A stretch of 64,000 nt of DNA from CAIJMU01 sp035530275 (GTDB taxonomy: Bacteria > Spirochaetota > Spirochaetia > Treponematales > Rectinemataceae), in assembly GCA_035530275.1 (NCBI GenBank), contig DATKVC010000019.1, positions 186,001-250,000 on the forward strand. Direction: 5' to 3'. Below are positions 1 to 11,019 of this stretch, one piece after another; position 1 is the stretch's first letter, and every line of letters begins with the position of its first letter. The notes under the pieces were generated by a model. The model saw only the letters and a program-made list of their open reading frames with translations. It did no database searches and was not told the origin of the DNA. The translations under genes were made by a program, and so were the position numbers.

Positions 1-436
1 TCGTGCTCGACGCTTCGCCGATGCACGACATCGGCAAGATCGGCATCCCCGACCGCGTCCTCCTCAAGCCCGGTCCCCTCGACCCCGACGAGCGCCGGAC
101 CATGCAGGAACATTGCACGATCGGCGCGAACATATTGGGAGACCACCCTTCCGCCCTCCTCCGGACCGCCCGGACGGCAGCCCTGACCCATCACGAGCGC
201 TGGGACGGGAAAGGCTATCCCGCGGGGCTCTCGGGGGCGGACATCCCCGTGATCGGGCGGATCGTCGCGATCGCCGACGTCTTCGACGCCCTCACGAGCA
301 AACGGCCCTACAAGGCGGCCTGGCCCGTCGACAGGGCCAGGGACGAGATCGTCGCCGGAGAAGGGCTCCACTTCGACCCCCGCCTCGTCGCCGCCTTCCT
401 CGAAGCCTTCCCCGAGATCCTCGGCGTCCTCCGCGA

Positions 437-449
<13 letters not shown>
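1..449 (+). CDS. HD-GYP domain protein, C-terminal part (5' end outside window)
   Basis: This is the C-terminal part of a cyclic-di-GMP phosphodiesterase-type HD-GYP domain. The reading frame is open from the first base, so the true start lies left of the window. Visible motifs are the metal-binding HDIGK near the left edge and HHERWDGKGYP, the extended GYP signature. HD-GYP domains hydrolyse c-di-GMP and are usually fused to receiver or sensor domains, which would be outside the window. The gene converges with the minus-strand helicase and their ends overlap by 13 nt. The family call is secure; the upstream architecture and substrate are inferred. Confidence 0.9.
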
Positions 450-2540
<2,091 letters not shown>

Positions 2541-2548
<8 letters not shown>

Positions 2549-3614
2549 GGGTCGCCCTGATCAAAGCCTCGAGGCGGGCCGCGTCCGCGCCGGCATCCGT
2601 CGCGTCCATCGTGGCGACCTCGAAGGTCGGCTCCGAGTCGGGCCTGGCCGCGGAGGGCTCGACGGCGGCTTCACGCTCCCGGAGCGTCTTGATGAGCCCC
2701 CGGAAATAGGTTTCCTGGCGTTTGGCGTACTGGACCGTGTCGGTCACGATCCGCTCCCGCGCCGCGTCGAGGAGAGCCCTACCGGAAAGACCCTCGGCCC
2801 GAAGCGAGAGGAACTCGGCGTAGCCGATGGCCCTCATGCCGGGAGCCTCCGGGCCGTAGCCCGCGGAGACGAGAGCCGCGACCTCCTCGGCGAGACCGGC
2901 CGCCAGCATCGAGTCCACGCGCTCGGCGATGCGCCGGATCAGTTCCTCGCGGGGGCGGCGATAGTGGACGACGAGCCAAGGCCGGGCGACCGGGCTATTC
3001 GCGGCCTGGCCTTCCGCAGGCAAGTCGGGCGATGCCGCGCCGGGCGCACCGGCGCCCGGCAGAAAGTCCACCCGTGGACGGCCCGATGCCCGAAGTATTT
3101 CCAAGGCCCTCGTCAATCGATAGAGGTCGTTGGGATGGATACGGGCCGCAGAGACGGGATCGCCCGCGGTGAGTTCGGCGCGAAGGGTCGAGGGGCCGAG
3201 CCTGGCGAGGTCGGCCGCCACGGCCGCGCGGAGGGCCGGATCGGCGGGAGGGGCCGCAGGCAGGCCGAGGAGAAGATTGCGGATGTAGAAGCCCGTTCCG
3301 CCGGCGACGATGGGCAGCCTGCCTCGAGCGAGGATGCCGTCGATCGCCTTGCCGGCGAGTTGGACGAAATCGCCCGCCGAGAAGGGCTCGTCGGGATTCC
3401 TGATGTCGAGGAGATGATGGGGAATGCGGCGCAGAAGTTCGGTTCCGGGCTTGGCCGTGCCGATGACCATGCCCCGATAAGATTGCATGCTGTCGGCCGA
3501 GACGACTTCGGCCCTTCCTTCGAGGAGACCGCCCGCCCCGAAAAGCGCCTCGAGCATGGCTGTCTTGCCGGAGGCGGTGGCCCCGACGAGAACGAGAATG
3601 GATTCGAAAGCCAT
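2541..3614 (-). CDS. miaA: tRNA dimethylallyltransferase MiaA
   Basis: Transfers a dimethylallyl group to N6 of A37 in tRNAs reading UNN codons. The N-terminal P-loop GATASGKT and the SADSMQSYRGMVIGTAKP segment (prenyl acceptor and tRNA-contact region) are diagnostic, followed by HHLLDIRNPDEPFSAGDF and GGTGFYIRNLL. At 357 residues it is longer than typical (about 310); the extra length is an Ala/Gly/Pro-rich insertion near residue 190 and a variable tail of about 45 residues. Start ATG at 3614. It lies 30 nt after rpoZ and overlaps the helicase gene, so rpoZ-miaA-helicase is probably one transcript. Confidence 0.95.
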
Positions 3615-3644
3615 TGGATTAGGGATGCCTGGGACTGTCCTCGG

Positions 3645-3836
3645 CTAGTCGAGGAGTCTGTATTCGATCTGCTTGGTGAAAATCTGCCGCGTGGCGAGGG
3701 AGACGACCTTGCCGGAGATCTTGTCGACCTCGGGGCCTCTGATGACGGCAAGCTGATAGGCGCGGTGGGTGACGGCGACCGTGAGCTCGTAGGCGTTCTG
3801 GTCGTATTCGATGAGCTGCTCGAGGGGCATGATCAT
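3645..3836 (-). CDS. rpoZ: DNA-directed RNA polymerase omega subunit (short spirochaetal form)
   Basis: 63-residue protein starting MIMPLEQLIEYDQNAYE and containing HRAYQLAVIRGPEVD and GKVVSLATRQIF, the pattern of the very short spirochaetal omega subunit. Omega helps assemble and stabilise RNA polymerase through the beta' subunit. An in-frame upstream extension to 3899 exists, but ATG 3836 has an AGGAG Shine-Dalgarno 8 nt upstream (3845-3849), so I use it. Sits between the lptD-like gene (97 nt gap) and miaA (30 nt gap). Confidence 0.85.
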   Translation of the reverse strand: MIMPLEQLIEYDQNAYELTVAVTHRAYQLAVIRGPEVDKISGKVVSLATRQIFTKQIEYRLLD

Positions 3837-3901
3837 GCCGGGTACTCCTGGGCGTCGTGGTGAAGCAACAAGGATAACAGCATCATGCACGGGCTGCAAG
3901 T

Positions 3902-3925
3902 CCTCCGGCGGCCTCGAGCCGGAGG
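3902..3925 (-). repeat. Stem-loop just downstream of the lptD-like stop
   Basis: Perfect 8-bp inverted repeat, CCTCCGGC (3902-3909) and GCCGGAGG (3918-3925), with an 8-nt loop, 8 nt beyond the stop of the upstream minus-strand gene. No T-run follows on the minus strand, so it may be a transcript 3'-end or processing hairpin rather than a classical terminator. Confidence 0.4.
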
Positions 3926-3933
3926 CCCTGGGG

Positions 3934-6900
3934 TCACCACGAGAACTGCATCAGCTTGCTCGAGTTGTCGTAGGTGCCCGTAATGTTGCTCTTCATCATC
4001 GGAATGTCCTTCCAGGCGATATTGAGGGTAAAGCTCGGATTGATGTACCAGTAGGTCGAATCCGAGCTCAGGGTCGGGGTCGCACTCGCGCTCGCGGAGA
4101 GGGTCCAGTCGTCGAGATCCTGGCTGAGCTTGAAGGAGAGGCTCTTGAGCTTGAAGTTGGCGTTCTGCAGGGCGGCGGAATTCCAAATGGCCAGGGAATT
4201 GCCTATATCGATGATCGGATTGACCATGTAGGAGCTGGCGGAACCGAGGCTTCCGGGAATGGAAAGGAGCTGGGGCCAGTACCTCCACGCGTTGCGGTTT
4301 TGCGACTGGCTCGAGAGGTTGAGGGCAAACCCCGCACCGAGCTTGAGGTCGACCGAAAGGCCGAAGGTCATCACCGAATCGGAAAAACGGAGAAGGCTCT
4401 GGGTATAGCTCAGAGAAGAACTCAAGGTCGGTTGAAAGTCGGCGTCCTTCGGCGGATCCAGTCGCGGCGCGAAGCTCGCGGAAAAGGAGGTAGGGATGAA
4501 GGAGGGGCTTCCCGTCAAACTCCAGGCGTTGCTCAGGATCGTGTATCGCTGGGCGTACTGGGACTGAAGGGTCGCCGTGACCCAGCCCCAGGTGGCCGAG
4601 GCCGAATTCGAGCTGAAATTCATGAGGTCGAAGTCCCAGATCAGGCTGTCCGAAATCGAGAGGCCGAAGGGAGCCGCGACCTTGGCGCTGGCCGTCAGCG
4701 GGCTCGCCTTCAGATTCCCCGAAGTTTGGCGGACGAAGCGCTCCTGCCCTCCGAGGGTGAGGGACCAGCCGACGGAGTTCGCGGCCAATCCGAGGGTCGC
4801 CGCATAGGACTCGGTGAGGGGGGGAAGGCTGGCGCTAAAGGCCAGGCTCTGCTGAGTCGAGCCCGTCTTCATCGCGAGGGTCAAGCCGAGATTGTTGGCC
4901 GAGATCGCGCTGTTCGTCCATTCGGGAAAATGAGTGACGTATGTCGCCGAGCTCGGCAGGTATTGCCCAGTATTCGGGTCAGTTGCCGTAAATTTGTCGA
5001 AGGCCCAGGAAAAGAGGGTCGAGTTGAAGGTCCAGGATACGCTCGAAGGCGAGAAGATGCTCGAGGCCGGCAGGGGCTGGGAGGCGAGAGAAAGGCTGCC
5101 GTTCAGCTTTCGGCTCGCGTACTGGGCGTCGGACAGACGGACTGCATTAATGGTGCCAGACGCCGAACTTCCCGCGGAAAAGCTAGCGGGGTCCGGCGTG
5201 TTCCGGGCCTGTTCCTGCTCCGACCAGGCGAGATTGTAGCTGCCGGTCAGGGCAGTGCCGTACAGGGCCACCGAGGAGCCGATAGTCGCCCCCAGCCTCA
5301 CCGAGGCCAGGTCCCAGAGGGGCGTGTAATCCACGGAGGAGGCGCCGTTCCAGCCATCCGAGAGAAAGCGCCTTTCGAGGACGAGGCCGGGCTGGAAGCT
5401 CCAGCTTACCTTCGATGACAAAGGTGTCGGAGGAGCGGCAAGCGTCGGATCGGGAGCGGCCGCCGGTTCGGGGAAGTCCGGGTCGGCCAGGGGGGGCGTC
5501 TTCGCCGCGGCCCCGGTGTTTCCGGCGGAATCCGCGGCAGTCTTCGCTGCCGAATCGCCCTTGTCCCAGGGTGAGCGCAGGTCGGGGATCGGCGCGGACG
5601 AGGCGGGGCCCGACGCAGGGCTCGCCGCGACCTTCGCCGCCGAGGCGGCGGCCGATCCAGGGAAATCGAGGAGGGTCCCTCCGAGGCTCAGACTCATGTC
5701 GACAGGCCGGATACTGTCGGGATAGAAGAACTGGCGGGCGGGGTCCGCGCTCCAAAGGGTCGAGTTAAGAGCCTCATTGGGAATTGTGCTATCCTGTTTC
5801 GACAGCCAATTGAAGCTCGAGTTGAGGGTCAGTCCGGCATTCTGGAGCCAGGGCGAAAGGACGGCGACAGGAAGATTGCCCGTCAGGCTGAGCTTCTGCG
5901 AAAGGCTCGAGCGGACGGATATGGTCGAGGTCGTGAGGGCGTTCGTCGCGTTAGACATGCCAAGCCAGTCCATGTCGTAACTGCGGTTGCGGAAGTCCTG
6001 TTCGAAAAAGGAATCCGAGTAAACCGGCAGGTCGAGGGTTGCCCGTACGGGGCCCAGGCTGAGGCCGAGGGACAACTGACCGCCGAAGCGGAAGGGAAGC
6101 ACGAGGCCGAAAACATCGGAATTGTTCCATATCGATTGCCAAGCGCCCGCGGAACTGAAGGGCGAAGAGAGACCGGCTATGCCGGGGAAGAGGCTACGCG
6201 AGAATCCGACGCCAGAGGTCAAATCGAAGCGGGTGACGAGTCCGCTCGGCTTGAGCGAGGCGTCCAGACCGACGAAGGCCCCGAGGCCCGTGTACCAATC
6301 GCCGAGGAGCTTGACGCTGTCCGAGGACACCGGAGCGGCGGCTGTCCCCTGACCCGGGGTCGCGGCTGTACCGGCGGCCGCCGCGCTCGATGCCGCCGGG
6401 GAGGGCGTCGGCGCGCCCTGGCCTGAGGCAATTCCTCCAGGGATATGCTTGAGAAAGATGCCCCGAACCTCGGTGGGTCCGCTCGTCTGCGAAAACTGGA
6501 TGATGGCGCTGTTATTGGCGGCCGCAGGCTTCTGACCGAGAAGCCAGGTCGTCGTCTGGAGAAAGCTACCCTCCCGCGATCTAAAGCCGAAAACAGGATG
6601 AAAGAGAATTTCCTCCGAGGGGTAGTAGAAAAAAGGCAGCCAGAGAACGGGCACCTCGCCGACATACACGAGGGCCGAAAGGGCCGCCCAGTCGCTCTCG
6701 CCGACGAACCAGAGCCTTTTGGCGCGGATGGAGAAATTCGGCGTATCTCCCGTTCCCGGAGATACCGTCGCGTCCCCCAAGGTGATGTAATCTCCCGAAA
6801 TGCGCTCGAGGCTCGATGAGGAAAAGGTGAGGCCGCGGTCGCTCGAACCGAGGCTGGCTCCCTGCTGTCTCCAGACACCGTCGAGAAAAAGGCCCGACCA

Positions 6901-7554
6901 GTCGTCGAGATCGGCCGCGAGGGTGGAGCCCCGGAATTCTTCGGTGCGCCCCTGGGTAGTTCTGGTGTACACGACCGTGCCCGCCGCGTAGACGGAATTC
7001 CTGCCGCGATCATAGATGACGGTCCGCGCCGAAATCGTGTAGTTGCTGCCGCCATCCTCCGCGATGGTGAGGACAACGCCTCCCGAAAGACTGACCACGC
7101 CCTTGTCGCCCGCCCCTCCGGCATAGCTGGCTTGATTCGCCGCCTTGATGACGACGGTCTTGCCGCCCCCCGTCACGGCGGTGGCTGGCTTTACCGCGTA
7201 ATGATCGTAGAGCCTTGCCCGAAGATCGTCCGAGCTCCCCGAATCCGAAAGGCCGAGGGAGCGCGCCCAGTCGACGAGTTCGTAATATGACGAAGTGGCG
7301 ATATCGAGGGGGAGGGTCGAGGTGAGGAGATCCGGAGCCTCGACCGCCGGGCCCTTGACGGCGGCCGCAGTCCCGTCGGCCGAGGTTCCTGAATCGGTCG
7401 CCCCCGCCGGCTGATCCTGCGCGGTAGCTCCCGAGCCAACCGCATTCAGCGAGCGCGGCTCGTCCGAAGGAAGGGGCCGCGAAAAACCCGCATGGGCCGT
7501 GAGGACGGCGAGGGCGAGGCATTGGAAGATGACCCTCGTCGGCGGACGCGGCAT
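3934..7554 (-). CDS. LptD/OstA-like outer-membrane beta-barrel protein
   Basis: 1206-residue exported protein. A signal peptide (about residues 1-25) is followed by a low-complexity linker, a helical segment (about 85-120, YYELVDWARSLGLSDSG) resembling a SAP motif, and an OstA-type jelly-roll built from repeats such as VSLSGGVVLTIAEDG and VYAAGTVVYT. The LptD-like block contains PVLWLPFFYYPSEE and GFRSREGSFLQTTTWLLG, then a long region of alternating strands ending in W, as expected of a barrel. Two Ala/Pro-rich stretches look like surface loops. LptD inserts lipopolysaccharide at the outer leaflet; many spirochaetes lack classical LPS yet keep this homologue, so the cargo is uncertain. uvrA ends 48 nt upstream. 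Confidence 0.82.
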   Translation of the reverse strand: MPRPPTRVIFQCLALAVLTAHAGFSRPLPSDEPRSLNAVGSGATAQDQPAGATDSGTSADGTAAAVKGPAVEAPDLLTSTLPLDIATSSYYELVDWARSLGLSDSGSSDDLRARLYDHYAVKPATAVTGGGKTVVIKAANQASYAGGAGDKGVVSLSGGVVLTIAEDGGSNYTISARTVIYDRGRNSVYAAGTVVYTRTTQGRTEEFRGSTLAADLDDWSGLFLDGVWRQQGASLGSSDRGLTFSSSSLERISGDYITLGDATVSPGTGDTPNFSIRAKRLWFVGESDWAALSALVYVGEVPVLWLPFFYYPSEEILFHPVFGFRSREGSFLQTTTWLLGQKPAAANNSAIIQFSQTSGPTEVRGIFLKHIPGGIASGQGAPTPSPAASSAAAAGTAATPGQGTAAAPVSSDSVKLLGDWYTGLGAFVGLDASLKPSGLVTRFDLTSGVGFSRSLFPGIAGLSSPFSSAGAWQSIWNNSDVFGLVLPFRFGGQLSLGLSLGPVRATLDLPVYSDSFFEQDFRNRSYDMDWLGMSNATNALTTSTISVRSSLSQKLSLTGNLPVAVLSPWLQNAGLTLNSSFNWLSKQDSTIPNEALNSTLWSADPARQFFYPDSIRPVDMSLSLGGTLLDFPGSAAASAAKVAASPASGPASSAPIPDLRSPWDKGDSAAKTAADSAGNTGAAAKTPPLADPDFPEPAAAPDPTLAAPPTPLSSKVSWSFQPGLVLERRFLSDGWNGASSVDYTPLWDLASVRLGATIGSSVALYGTALTGSYNLAWSEQEQARNTPDPASFSAGSSASGTINAVRLSDAQYASRKLNGSLSLASQPLPASSIFSPSSVSWTFNSTLFSWAFDKFTATDPNTGQYLPSSATYVTHFPEWTNSAISANNLGLTLAMKTGSTQQSLAFSASLPPLTESYAATLGLAANSVGWSLTLGGQERFVRQTSGNLKASPLTASAKVAAPFGLSISDSLIWDFDLMNFSSNSASATWGWVTATLQSQYAQRYTILSNAWSLTGSPSFIPTSFSASFAPRLDPPKDADFQPTLSSSLSYTQSLLRFSDSVMTFGLSVDLKLGAGFALNLSSQSQNRNAWRYWPQLLSIPGSLGSASSYMVNPIIDIGNSLAIWNSAALQNANFKLKSLSFKLSQDLDDWTLSASASATPTLSSDSTYWYINPSFTLNIAWKDIPMMKSNITGTYDNSSKLMQFSW

Positions 7555-7602
7555 GGTCCGGGCATACTATCCGGCCCCTCGCCGTCTAGTAAAGGCTCCG
7601 AA

Positions 7603-10476
7603 CTACTTCGATGCGAGGGAGGGCTTGAGGTAGCGGCCCGTATGCGAGGCCTTGACCTTCACGATGTCCTCGGGGCGCCCCTGGGCGATGATCTCCCCTC
7701 CCCTCGTGCCGCCTTCGGGGCCGAGGTCGATGATCCAATCCGCCTGCTTGATGACGTCGAGGTTGTGCTCGATCATCACCACGGAATTGCCGGTGTCGAC
7801 GAGGCGCTGGATCACTTCCATGAGCTGCTTGACGTCGGCGAAGTGGAGCCCCGTCGTCGGCTCGTCCATGAAGTAGAGGGTCCGACCCGTGCTGCGCTTG
7901 GCGAGCTCGAAGGCGAGCTTGACGCGCTGGGCCTCGCCGCCCGACAGGGTGAGGGCCGACTGGCCCACGCGGATGTAGCCGAGGCCGACGGAAAGCAGGG
8001 TTCGCATGCGATGGGCGATCTGGGGTATGTGCTCGAAGAAGGTCGCCGCCTCCTCGATGGTCATGTCGAGGACCTCGGCGATGTTCTTGCCCTTGTAGCG
8101 CACGTCGAGGGTGTCGGCGTTGAATCGCTTGCCGTGGCAGACGTCGCAGGTGATGTAGACGTCGGGCAAAAAATTCATCTCGATCTTGATGGTCCCGTCG
8201 CCCTGGCAGTTCTCGCAGCGACCGCCCTTCACGTTGAAGGAAAAGCGCCCCGGCTTGTAGCCCCTGGCCTTTGCCTCTGGAATCGAAGCGAAGAGGTCGC
8301 GGATGTGGGTGAAGACCCCGACGTAGGTCGCGGGGTTCGAGCGTGGCGTGCGGCCGATGGGGCTCTGGTCGATGTTGATGATCTTGTCGATGGCCTCGAG
8401 CCCGGCGATCGAGCCGTAGTCCCCCTCCTGCAAGGAGCTGCCCATCACGCGGTTCGAGATCACCGGATAGAGGAGGTCGGTGAGGAGGGTGCTCTTGCCC
8501 GAACCCGAGACCCCCGTGATGCAGGTGAAGCCGCCGAGGGGGATGGACACGTCGATGCCCTTGAGGTTGTGCTCCCGGCATTTCTTTATAGTTATGAACG
8601 ATCCGTTGCCCTCGCGGCGCATCGCGGGGACCTCGATCGTGAGGCTCCCCGCGAGATACTGGCCCGTCAGGCTCTTCTTCGACTTCATCACCTGCTCCGG
8701 CGTTCCCTGGGCGACGACATGACCGCCATGGACGCCGGCCCCCGGCCCCAGATCCACGATCCAATCGGCGGTGCGGAGGGTCTGCTCGTCGTGCTCGACG
8801 ACGATGAGGGTGTTGCCGATGTCGCGGAGGTAGACGAGGGTGTCGATGAGGCGCTGATTGTCGCGCTGGTGGAGACCGATCGAGGGCTCGTCGAGGATGT
8901 AGAGGACGCCGACGAGGGAGGAGCCGATCTGGGTCGCGAGCCTGATTCGCTGGGCCTCGCCTCCGGAAAGCGTCGAGGCCTTGCGCTCCAGCGTGAGGTA
9001 GTCGAGGCCGACGTTCTTCATGAAGCTGAGCCTGGCGACGATCTCCTTGAAGATCTGCTTGGCGATCTGGCGCTCGGTCGAGGAAAGCTCCACCGCGTCG
9101 AAGAAGGACAGCGAGTCCTCGACCGAAAGCTCCGAGACCTCGAGGATGCTTTTGGCCCCGACGGTGACGGCGAGGGCCTCGGGCCTGAGCCGCTTGCCGC
9201 CGCAGTCGGGGCAGGGCCTCTCGATCATGAAGCGCTCAAGCCAGCTCTTGACCCCGTCGCTCATCGTCTCGAGATAGCGGCGGCGAAGGTCGGCGAGGAT
9301 GCCGATCCAGCGCGATTCGTACTCGAATTTGCCCGTGCCCTCGCGGTTCTCGTACTTGATGCGCACGGCCTCGTCGCTTCCATAGAAGATGGCGTCCATG
9401 ACCTTCTTCGGCAGCTTTTCGAAGGGCGTGTCGAGGCTGAACTTGAAGTGCTTCGCTAGGGCCTCGAACTTGGAGCGGTTCCACGCCGCATCGGGATTGT
9501 AGGGCACGCAGCCGCCCTCGTTATACGAAAGCGCCTTGTCCGGGATGAGGAGGTCGGGGTCGAACTCGAGATTCTGGCCGAGGCCCGTGCAGGTCGGGCA
9601 AGCGCCCTGCGGCGCGTTGAATGAAAAGAGCCGCGGCTCGAGCTCGGGCAGGGAGATCTGGCACTCGGGACAGGCTCCCTTCTGGCTGAAAAACTCCTCG
9701 ACCTGGCCATCGCCGACGCGTGCGTCGGCGGCGACAAAGTCCGCGGAGCGGACTTTGTCGGGCCCTTCCCGAGCGACGATGACCGTCCCGTCGGCTATCT
9801 GGAGGGCCGTCTCGACAGCCTCGGCGAGGCGGCGCCGCGAGTCGTCGGCGAGCTTGAGCCTGTCGACGATAATTTCAATTGTGTGTTTTTTCTGCTTCTC
9901 GAGCTTGATCTCGTCCTCGAGCGAAATCTGTTCGCCGTCGATGCGCGCCCGGACGAAGCCCTGCTTGGCCGCGTCCTCGAGGATCTTCCGATGCTCACCC
10001 TTCATCGCGCGAACCACGGGGGCGAGGATCTGCAGCCTCGATCCTGCGGGCCAGGATTGGATCGCGGAGAGGATCTGGTCGACGCTCTGCTCCTTGATGA
10101 CGCGGCCGCATTTGGGGCAGTGCGGCACGCCGATGCGAGCCCAGAGGAGGCGGAAATAGTCGTAGATCTCGGTGACCGTCCCCACGGTGGAGCGGGGATT
10201 TCGGTGCGTCGTCTTTTGCTCGATCGAGATCGCCGGCGAGAGACCTTCGATGTAGTCGACGTCGGGCTTGTCCATCCGACCGAGAAATTGCCTAGCGTAG
10301 GCCGACAGCGACTCGACGTAACGCCGCTGGCCCTCCGCGAAGATGGTGTCGAAGGCCAGGGAACTCTTGCCCGAGCCGGAGAGGCCCGAGATGACGATGA
10401 GCTTGTCGCGGGGCAGCTCGAGGTCGATGTTCTTGAGGTTGTGCTCCCGCGCACCCTTGATGATCAGCTTATCCAC
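7603..10476 (-). CDS. uvrA: Excinuclease ABC subunit A
   Basis: 957-residue UvrA, the damage-recognition ATPase of nucleotide excision repair. It has a first Walker A (GLSGSGKSSL, about 31-40), zinc-finger cysteines CPKC and CPEC/CPTC, the first ABC signature LSGGEAQRIRLA (about 505), a second Walker A GVSGSGKSTLL (about 655), CENCQGDG and CDVCHGKR zinc ligands, and a second signature LSGGEAQRVKLA (about 842). About 18 residues around 239-256, just before the CPEC finger, are encoded by two adjacent near-perfect palindromes and look like an in-frame insertion. Upstream is a stand-alone receiver gene on the same strand. Confidence 0.97.
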   Translation of the reverse strand: MDKLIIKGAREHNLKNIDLELPRDKLIVISGLSGSGKSSLAFDTIFAEGQRRYVESLSAYARQFLGRMDKPDVDYIEGLSPAISIEQKTTHRNPRSTVGTVTEIYDYFRLLWARIGVPHCPKCGRVIKEQSVDQILSAIQSWPAGSRLQILAPVVRAMKGEHRKILEDAAKQGFVRARIDGEQISLEDEIKLEKQKKHTIEIIVDRLKLADDSRRRLAEAVETALQIADGTVIVAREGPDKVRSADFVAADARVGDGQVEEFFSQKGACPECQISLPELEPRLFSFNAPQGACPTCTGLGQNLEFDPDLLIPDKALSYNEGGCVPYNPDAAWNRSKFEALAKHFKFSLDTPFEKLPKKVMDAIFYGSDEAVRIKYENREGTGKFEYESRWIGILADLRRRYLETMSDGVKSWLERFMIERPCPDCGGKRLRPEALAVTVGAKSILEVSELSVEDSLSFFDAVELSSTERQIAKQIFKEIVARLSFMKNVGLDYLTLERKASTLSGGEAQRIRLATQIGSSLVGVLYILDEPSIGLHQRDNQRLIDTLVYLRDIGNTLIVVEHDEQTLRTADWIVDLGPGAGVHGGHVVAQGTPEQVMKSKKSLTGQYLAGSLTIEVPAMRREGNGSFITIKKCREHNLKGIDVSIPLGGFTCITGVSGSGKSTLLTDLLYPVISNRVMGSSLQEGDYGSIAGLEAIDKIINIDQSPIGRTPRSNPATYVGVFTHIRDLFASIPEAKARGYKPGRFSFNVKGGRCENCQGDGTIKIEMNFLPDVYITCDVCHGKRFNADTLDVRYKGKNIAEVLDMTIEEAATFFEHIPQIAHRMRTLLSVGLGYIRVGQSALTLSGGEAQRVKLAFELAKRSTGRTLYFMDEPTTGLHFADVKQLMEVIQRLVDTGNSVVMIEHNLDVIKQADWIIDLGPEGGTRGGEIIAQGRPEDIVKVKASHTGRYLKPSLASK
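9711..9760 (-). repeat. Double palindrome inside uvrA coding sequence
   Basis: Two adjacent inverted repeats. CGCCGACGC (9711-9719) pairs with GCGTCGGCG (9722-9730) across 2 nt. CGACAAAGTCCG (9732-9743) pairs with CGGACTTTGTCG (9749-9760) across a 5-nt loop. Both lie in frame within uvrA, immediately before the codons of the CPEC zinc-finger knuckle. Perfect 9- and 12-bp arms side by side are unlikely from codon bias alone. Confidence 0.8.
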
Positions 10477-10557
10477 GGTGCCGTCGAAGATACAGCCGGC
10501 AAACGGGACAGAACAAGGGGATGGAGGCTAACCGCCTCCGCGATTCGACCCTGGGCT

Positions 10558-10920
10558 TCAGTTCTGCGGAGCCAGCGATCCGAAAAGATGCTCGAAGACG
10601 GCTACGGTGAGGGGCTTGGCAAGGAAGGCCACGGGCTTCGTCGCTTCGGCGCGGCGGCGCGTGTCGGGGTCGGTGTAGGCCGTCGTGTAGGCCACGGGGA
10701 TGTTCCAGCGCTCCCTGATGATATCCCCCGCGGCGATCCCGTCCATCGGGCCCTCGAGATGGATGTCCATGAGGACGAAATCGGGCTTCAAGGTCTCGAG
10801 CCTGGATAGAGCCTCCTCGGCGCTCGGTACGCGGGCGAGAACCCTGTGGCCGAGGTGTTCGAGCATCTTCGAGGTGGCAAGGGAAATAATCCGCTCGTCT
10901 TCAACGATGAGGACATCCAT
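10558..10920 (-). CDS. Single-domain response regulator (receiver only)
   Basis: About 120-residue CheY-like receiver beginning MDVLIVEDERIISLATSKML. It has the acidic pair ED near the N-terminus, the phosphoacceptor Asp in FVLMDIHLEGPMDGI, a T in YTTAYTD and the conserved Lys in FLAKPLTV. There is no output domain, so it must act through a partner. The DIxLxGxxDGI pattern matches receivers paired with PAS/HisKA_2 kinases and resembles the receiver at 20.4 kb. Upstream in-frame starts exist (10938, 10956); none has a convincing ribosome-binding site, so I chose the ATG that gives a normal receiver N-terminus. It is 81 nt upstream of uvrA. Confidence 0.85.
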   Translation of the reverse strand: MDVLIVEDERIISLATSKMLEHLGHRVLARVPSAEEALSRLETLKPDFVLMDIHLEGPMDGIAAGDIIRERWNIPVAYTTAYTDPDTRRRAEATKPVAFLAKPLTVAVFEHLFGSLAPQN

Positions 10921-11019
10921 CGCTTCACAGTAACACATGGGGGAAGGCAGACGCAAGTTAGCCGCTTGTTCCCCCGTTTCAGGGTATCGATGGCCTTCGA
11001 GCGGTTACTTCAAATCGCG

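Noticed and set aside
3040..3059. CCGGGCGC/GCGCCCGG palindrome in miaA
   Set aside because: Only 8 bp in very GC-rich codons (PGAGAPG) within a variable insertion; chance is likely.
7492..9459. Long plus-strand open frame of 655 codons antisense to uvrA and the lptD-like start
   Set aside because: High-GC shadow frame: no recognised domain, no ribosome-binding site, and it runs across two well-supported minus-strand genes.
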